Origin: a virus
DNA: 21,267 bases
Direction: 5' to 3' (one strand)
Virus record (IMG/VR): IMGVR_UViG_3300035698_010492
Coordinates: 1 to 21,267 of that record
A program made the translations under genes and the position numbers. Below, piece after piece: positions 15,603 through 21,267 of this stretch; the stretch's first letter is position 1, and each line of letters starts with the position of its first letter. The notes beneath the pieces were generated by a model, which was not told the origin of the DNA, made no database searches, and was given only the letters and a program-made list of their open reading frames with translations.

Positions 15603-17030
15603 ATGGCACGAGAAAAGCCACAGGCAATTTATAGTATCGATAGAGCATACTGAGGGCAGGCAGAGGAAAAATTCCTATGAACTGGTGACAATTATGCGTA
15701 CTCTCAAAATGTAAATATATACGAGAGTTCTAAATCATTTGAACTGTCGAAAGATTTTACTCAGGTGAGTTTTTGAACAGATCCAACAAATAATATCAAC
15801 AAGATCCTAAGACTACCAAACGATATACAATCAAACGCATATTTTTCTGCTGATTGAAAAGTATATATAGACTCATGATCTTGACCTGCTCTTGTGTATA
15901 CTATGACATGATTAGATAAAAATATACTAAATGCCATTACATTTACTGATCTATTGGTGTTTTTTACTGCCACAAAAGTACATAAGATAGAATTTACATG
16001 AGATGACTTCAAAACATTTGCTTCATGTACTGAGGATGTTCTAACATTTGCTGCTTGATACCAATGATTTTCTGCGAATGAGTCGTACGACTTGCCAGTT
16101 TATAACTACAAAGATACACTATTGTATCGAGGGGCTGGGAAATATTTGTATAGCTCATGAAATACATTATCTGCTGCCAGTACATCTGAAACCTATAGAA
16201 CATGAGCAAAGATCGTATGATTAACATTTCTCAATAGTAATCTGAAAGTATACATAAATTATATGAATGTTGCGAGTAATCTATATTTTTGGAGAGAGGA
16301 TGTCTCTGACAGTACGGAATATAAAAACATAGTCTTCAAAGCAGTAGTTTCCGATGGAACAACTGATTATGTTGTATGTAGCGATGGACTGTATCTTTTC
16401 AATTGATATGCTAAAACAAAGCTCCATAACTACAATTTCTCTGACTTTGGGAAGAGCTGATCTAATTATTATATCCCACAAAACCTTTTGTGACTAGATC
16501 CATATTTCTTCTATGTCTCATATAACAAAACTATATTTAAGTTTGGTAGAAAATTCTCTGATCTGAGATATGCTTTTTCTATATCATCTATCGAGACAAA
16601 CAATATAACTTCTCTTGTAGAGAATACTCCTATAGGATGATATATATATTATGCTGACGATAGTGATGATGTATATGTAGAGAGTTCTTCGACATACAAA
16701 ACCGAATGATACCTAGAATGAATAGTGTTCTATGGTGACTCGATGGAAAAGAAAAAGAAGATCGATCATGTGTTTGAAGCGTTCGAGATACCAACGAACA
16801 CAAGTATAGAGTTATATTTCTCTATCGATGGTGCTGCTTATCCATGAACTGCTAATGTTGTTCTGCCTGCTCAAACAACGAAATGGCAGTTGATATCTGC
16901 TAATGAACTGGCAAATTATTCTTATCAGCGAGTACAAGTGAAGATTGTTCTAAAATCCAATTGAAGTGCTACTCCAAAACAGTATGAATTTACTAGTGTA
17001 AGTGAGTATCTAGAGAATTGATTTAACTAA
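15603..17030 (+). CDS. Tail/head-completion protein, beta-propeller-like
   Basis: A 475-aa protein, dominated by short beta strands with repeated aromatic-Asp-Gly turns: AYFSADGKVYIDSGSGPALV, DLLVFFTATKVHKIEF, TLLYRGAGKYLYSSGN, YVVCSDGLYLFNGYAKTKL, FYVSYNKTIFKFGRKFSDL. The spacing of these strand pairs suggests a beta-propeller, as in stabilisation/tail proteins that follow the connector in podovirus-like head-tail genes. The last 110 residues (from about KIDHVFEAFEIPTNTSIELY) look like a separate beta-sandwich. Its start is one nt after the previous TAG, so the two are probably translationally coupled. Most glycines are TGA. The assignment is structural inference. Confidence 0.58.
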
Positions 17031-17044
17031 TAATAATTTCTACT

Positions 17045-19555
17045 ATGGCAACTCTTCCTCAGATATGACAGCAATGAAACAACTTTACTTTCAATAACCA
17101 ACAGTTTAATTCTAAATCTGCTGCTGCTAAAGCACAGACTAGATGGATCAATACAACATGATGGAAACCTGATGTATGAGAGACCATAAAGAAAGCTGCT
17201 GCGAACAATGTATCATCATCAACAATAGCAAAAGCAGCATGAACTGCTGTCGCAAAAGCTGGCAATCTTCCACAAAACCAAACAGCACAAGCACAAGAGA
17301 CTGTAAAATCATTACAGAATATTTCTAAAATATGAGAAAATATACAAGATCCAAATAATCCAAATCCTGAAAATCCTACTGATAACTGAACAGAATGAGC
17401 ATCATGAGTTGTTACTGAACTAGATCCAAACACAACAGGTGAAAATGCTCCTGCTGCTATTGATCCGGCAACATGACTTCCTGCTCAATGATCTGCTGAT
17501 GCTTGACAATGATGAGCTGCTTGACAATCTAATGCTGCTGGTGGATGATGAAGTTCTGCTATACCATCACAAAGCAACGCATGATGATCTGCCTGATGAG
17601 GTGGATGAGTCAATGGATGAAGTTCTACTGTATGATGAGTATGAGCAGGAAATGCTATGATGATGTGATCTGACTCTAGTATATGAGACACTATGCCAAA
17701 TGCTAATGCTCCTATAGCTGATCAATCAGCGATGAACGCACAATGAGCGACAATAGACCAATGAAATATAAACAACATAAAACAAGACCAAAATCTTTGA
17801 CTTTCAAACTCTCCTGATAGTCCATTTTGGAATAAGTTCTGAAATCCTGCGATAGATCAAGAAACATGAATACCATGATATATGAATGAGCGTAATAAAG
17901 TTATAGCTTCTCAACTGATGTTGAGCAATCCTAATATGAAGTCAATGTCTGATGCTACTAGAAAGCAATCGATCATCGAAGACATAGTGAGAAGACAAGG
18001 GAAAGAACTCGATCCTGCTATTATGGACTGGTATCAAAACACAGCGAACACAATCAATAACCTTATTACTAGACAGATCCCACCATATACTTCTAATGAC
18101 TTCTTTGGGATGATGCTCAAAGGAGAAAGTGTATCAGAAGAAATGACTGAGAACAATCAAAATCCTAGTTATATGAACGCAAAGAGTAGGTTTAACAACC
18201 TAAAAACTTTCTCGTCTATGAATGTAAATGATCTTGCGAACCAAATAAAATCAGGAAGACTCAACCAATGAAGTGTTGGATGGAACGATCTTATAAATAA
18301 AGGTATGTGACAGATCCTGAATGATGCGAACGCAATAAATAATACAACTACTGGAAACAGTATAGTAAACAAAGTTCTTTCGGAAGCGTTTGGATTTAGT
18401 TCGGACATATCTCTTGCTCTCCAAGAAAGTGGAGTAGTAGATTTTCTAGGTACTGGACTTGAATGAGCATTGAGTCTAAAGATTTTCCAAACAATGACAG
18501 AAGATAAATTACCAACAGTATGAGCATATCTAGCAGCTGATGATGATGTACAAGCAGCAAAGACAGCATCTAGAGAGTCAGAAGCAGAACTCAATAAACT
18601 ATGAGATGAGATAAACGCTTTCTCTGATGATATAAAAACAAAAGTAGTAGAGAGATGATGAGAAGCAACCGGAGATCCTTTCTTAGAGTCTTATATTGTA
18701 GAGAAAACAAAACCTTTCGTAAGAAAACGAGAAGCGTTGAACGGACAATACAAAAACCAAATAGCGAAACTAGAGGATGCGACAGAGAACGCAAAACTTG
18801 CTTTCGAGATAAAAGAGTACAACAAGAACATGGAGATCAAATGATATGAATTTATATTGAACTCTATAAATAGCAATAAACAAGCAAAAGCATCAGCTGA
18901 AAAAGCACAATACGATATGGCAAAAGACGAGAGAGACTTCGCATATAAAGTTGCTAACGATCAAAGATGATATGAATTGGATCTAGCAAAGTTTAGAAAA
19001 GCTTGATCTAGTGGATGAACTCCTAGATCATCAGCAAATGATATCATACAATGAATATATAATTGATCTATAAAATCGACTAATGTATTCAATAAAAAGA
19101 CTCTAGCAAGTCTATGACTATCTGATATGTCGAGAGAGTGAGTAGTATGAACCCTTACAAACGCTTTATTCTCAGAAAACTTGTCTAAAAAATCTAGTAT
19201 ATGAGAGATGTCCACAGCTGTGAATGCTATAAAGACTGCTTTTGGTGATGACTACAAAGAGAGTAAGGACTATCTAGCGTATCTGAATAATACAGTATGA
19301 TGACCTAGAGCATTGAATTATGTTCGAGCGAATTTTGATGATGTATTTTGAGATTGAGCTACTCCAACAGAATACGCATCAGCAATAAGCTTGGCAGCAT
19401 GAGAGACTGATATATCAAAATCACAACTAATAACTGACACCCTTATAGATAAATTATGAAGAAGTTGAGCGAATAGTGTTTTAGATCAATTGTGATTGAA
19501 AAAGAGTAAGACAAAAGTATGAAAGGTTATATCAGCACTAAATCCATTTGACTAA
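17045..19555 (+). CDS. 836-aa virion/internal protein with TGA-coded Gly-rich linker
   Basis: An 836-aa protein. The N-terminal 80 residues are Asn/Gln/Ala-rich. Residues about 138-222 are a low-complexity Gly/Ser/Ala/Asn linker in which about 19 glycines are TGA, often paired (AGGSAGGGGGVNGGSS). The middle is helical (ASQLMLSNPNMKSMSDATRK, ITRQIPPYTSNDFFGMMLKG). A long coiled-coil stretch at about residues 500-640 includes KTASRESEAELNKLGDEINA, REALNGQYKNQIAKLEDATE and YDMAKDERDFAYKVANDQRG. The C-terminus is ALNPFD. Its size, position after the tail-type gene and coiled coil fit a podovirus internal or ejection protein; a tape-measure-like role is less likely. With the standard code only small fragments would be seen. 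Confidence 0.62.
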
Positions 19556-19579
19556 TATTTTATCAAAAAACAATCGATC

Positions 19580-21267
19580 ATGCTAGATATACTACAAAAA
19601 TTTAAGTCGAGTATAAAATCAGTATTTGATTTTGATAAAGACAAAATTTCTAGCACCAATTCTGCCACTAGCTTAGGTTGATCGGTAGCTGAGATGCCAA
19701 AGACGAATTTCAATGTTTTTGCTCCAGTCGGAACTAAGGAAACTCCTATAATGACGAACCCTAGCAAACCAAAACCTGCTGCTCCTATGGTAGATCCATC
19801 AAAGAATTTCCTAGAAAGATTGACATCTAAAGATGCTCCTGTATTTTGAGCAACTCCTACAATTAGAAAACAATACTCTGACGCTTGATACCAAGAAACA
19901 AAAGTACAAGATCTTTTCGATACTTTCAATAGATCTTTTTCGGATCTTCTTGTATCAGGTAAACAAGCATATCTTTGACCAATATCTAATACTCTATGAC
20001 AAGTAGGGATAATGTCACCGGAAACTATAAAGAAAAATGAAGCATCATATCAAAAATGAAAAGATAAACAGGCACAAAATGCTATAAATAGTCCATATCT
20101 AGAAGAAAGACCTGAATGGAAAGTATGAATATCAGAAGCATTTAAGACATGAGTTGCTAAAGATCCATGATACTGGGCGAATATAATATCTCAAACAGCA
20201 TGACAACTTGCTGCTACTGTTCCTGCTGCTGTAGTTTGATCTGCTGCTGGATGACCTATTTGATGAGCATTGGGTATGTGAGCTATGTTCTACTGACCAT
20301 CAGTACAATGAGTATATGAAGATCTACAAAATAGTAATGTGGATAATGATATAGCAGGACCTGTAGCTATGGCAATATGAGTGCCTATCGCTGCTTTAGA
20401 TATAATAGCTGATAGACTACTACTTTCAAAAATTCCATGATTTAATACTCTATTCTCAAAAATAAAGAAAGAAGCTACACAGAAAGCTGTAAGTTTCGCT
20501 ATAAAACAATTATCTAAAAAGAAGATGGTTTGACAATCTGTAAAAGATTTTCTAGTGACAGTAAATACTGAGGGTATGACAGAAGTCGCACAACAAGCTC
20601 TACAAAACGCAACTGTGAAATATTTTGATTGAAGCAGAGATCTTTTTGAATGAGCGTTAGATAGCTATGTTATGTGAGTAGTATGATCTTCTCCTTTCTG
20701 AACGATGTGATGAATAGGAAAATATATAGAACTATGAGAACAAAACAAACAAGCATGAATGATGGATGAAGCAAGAACACAAGCTGCTAATAATATTGCA
20801 TGAGCAGAAAACAGTTATTCTCCTATGTCAAATATAGATCCTACTTTCAATCAGAAGAATACAACACAAAAACTTATATCGATAGACAACAGACTCCAAG
20901 AGATAACAACAGAACATGGTGAAGAATTTTCTACTATGCCTTTGAATATCAAAGAAGAGAGTGTATTACTCCAAAGGGAGAAAGATGACCTATTATGAAT
21001 ACAAGAAGCTAAGTATCAACAATATGACGAACTCATCGAGGATCTTCCTGAGAAAAAACCTATCATCCAACCAGCACAAGAGTACAAATGACCTGAACAA
21101 TTTACTTCTAAGATGCTCGAAGATCTCAAAGGGAAAACTACAATTGCTAAACAATACATACAGGACTTTATGAATAGAGCTGATGTGAAACAAGCAGAGA
21201 AGAATGTTATTAAAGATGTACTTACTAAATTTGATGGCAAGAAAATAAATGTATCAGATTTTGGGAA
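19580..21267 (+). CDS. Large ejection/polyvalent-type virion protein, C-terminal part missing
   Basis: The first 562 residues are present and the gene runs off the right edge. An N-terminal Pro-rich region (TNPSKPKPAAPMVDPSKNFL) precedes a hydrophobic Gly/Ala-rich segment at about 200-245 (GQLAATVPAAVVGSAAGGPI, GGALGMGAMFYGPSVQGVYE) and a second one, AGPVAMAIGVPIAALDIIAD. Next comes VNTEGMTEVAQQALQNATV. This order (Gly/Ala membrane-active stretch, then E-G-x-TE-x-x-Q) is common in internal virion proteins and large polyvalent proteins injected with DNA. Near the edge, TTIAKQYIQDFMNRADVKQA and KNVIKDVLTKFDGKKINV resemble a domain I associate with phage polyvalent proteins. Enzymatic domains, if any, would lie beyond the window. 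It uses many TGA-Gly codons. Confidence 0.62.

Noticed and set aside
17059-17433. 124-aa minus-strand ORF with Cys/Ala/Phe-rich sequence
   Set aside because: It is antisense to the 836-aa structural gene; its openness follows from the Ala/Asn/Gln-rich codons of that gene.
1-21267. UGA as tryptophan (code 4), selenocysteine or programmed read-through
   Set aside because: TGA aligns with invariant glycines, is far too frequent for Sec or read-through, and Trp is encoded by TGG in the same genes.
1-21267. CRISPR array
   Set aside because: No regularly spaced identical repeats of 20-40 nt with unique spacers were seen. The only tandem repeat is the short 11-bp array at the left edge.

Overview
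The window reads as a phage (or prophage) genome segment that uses genetic code 25, in which UGA encodes glycine and only UAA and UAG stop translation. Read with the standard code, almost every gene breaks into pieces under about 100 aa. Read with UGA as Gly, long reading frames of recognisable phage families appear. UGA falls exactly where those families need glycine: the Walker A motif of the SbcC-like ATPase, the EGYG motif of the DUF4373 protein, the RecT core and the nuclease domain of the large terminase. Code 25 is known from the candidate-phyla-radiation lineages Absconditabacteria (SR1) and Gracilibacteria, so the likely host is one of these epibionts. The sequence is AT-rich, and apart from the leader peptide and major capsid protein regions I see no clear Shine-Dalgarno sequence before the genes.

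Layout. There are two divergent gene blocks separated by a regulatory region of about 300 nt (4070-4369). The left block is transcribed leftward and is a replication/recombination module: a 36-aa membrane peptide, a RecT annealing protein, a possible 32-aa peptide, a PD-(D/E)XK nuclease with a SAP-like segment, an SbcC/RecF-like ATPase, an excisionase-type HTH protein, one or more small unknown proteins, and the start of a DUF4373 (Lin1244/Lin1753-like) replication-type protein that carries 11-bp iteron-like repeats.

The right block is transcribed rightward and is the late block. It holds a membrane-anchored lysozyme-like protein and a small single-TM (holin-like) protein, small and large terminase, a small basic protein, portal, three or four small head-region proteins with unusual overlaps, a long RNA stem-loop, an acidic scaffold, an N4-gp56-type major capsid protein (MCP), a second abundant-looking structural protein, a head-tail connector with a carbohydrate-binding-like insertion, a tail/propeller-like protein, an 836-aa Gly-rich structural protein, and a truncated large ejection/polyvalent-type protein. 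The MCP type, portal size and large internal-protein-like genes suggest a podovirus of a very broadly N4-like organisation.

Most notable observations: the MCP contains no UGA-Gly codon at all (about 26 glycines, all GGN), while RecT uses UGA for about 15 of 17 glycines and the terminase for about 27 of 39. An 18-bp RNA stem-loop lies just before the scaffold-capsid pair. An exact 18-bp sequence lies immediately upstream of one gene in each arm. Two reading frames stay open over about 275 nt, which is possible only because UGA is not a stop. All counts were made by hand from the sequence; no database search was run.
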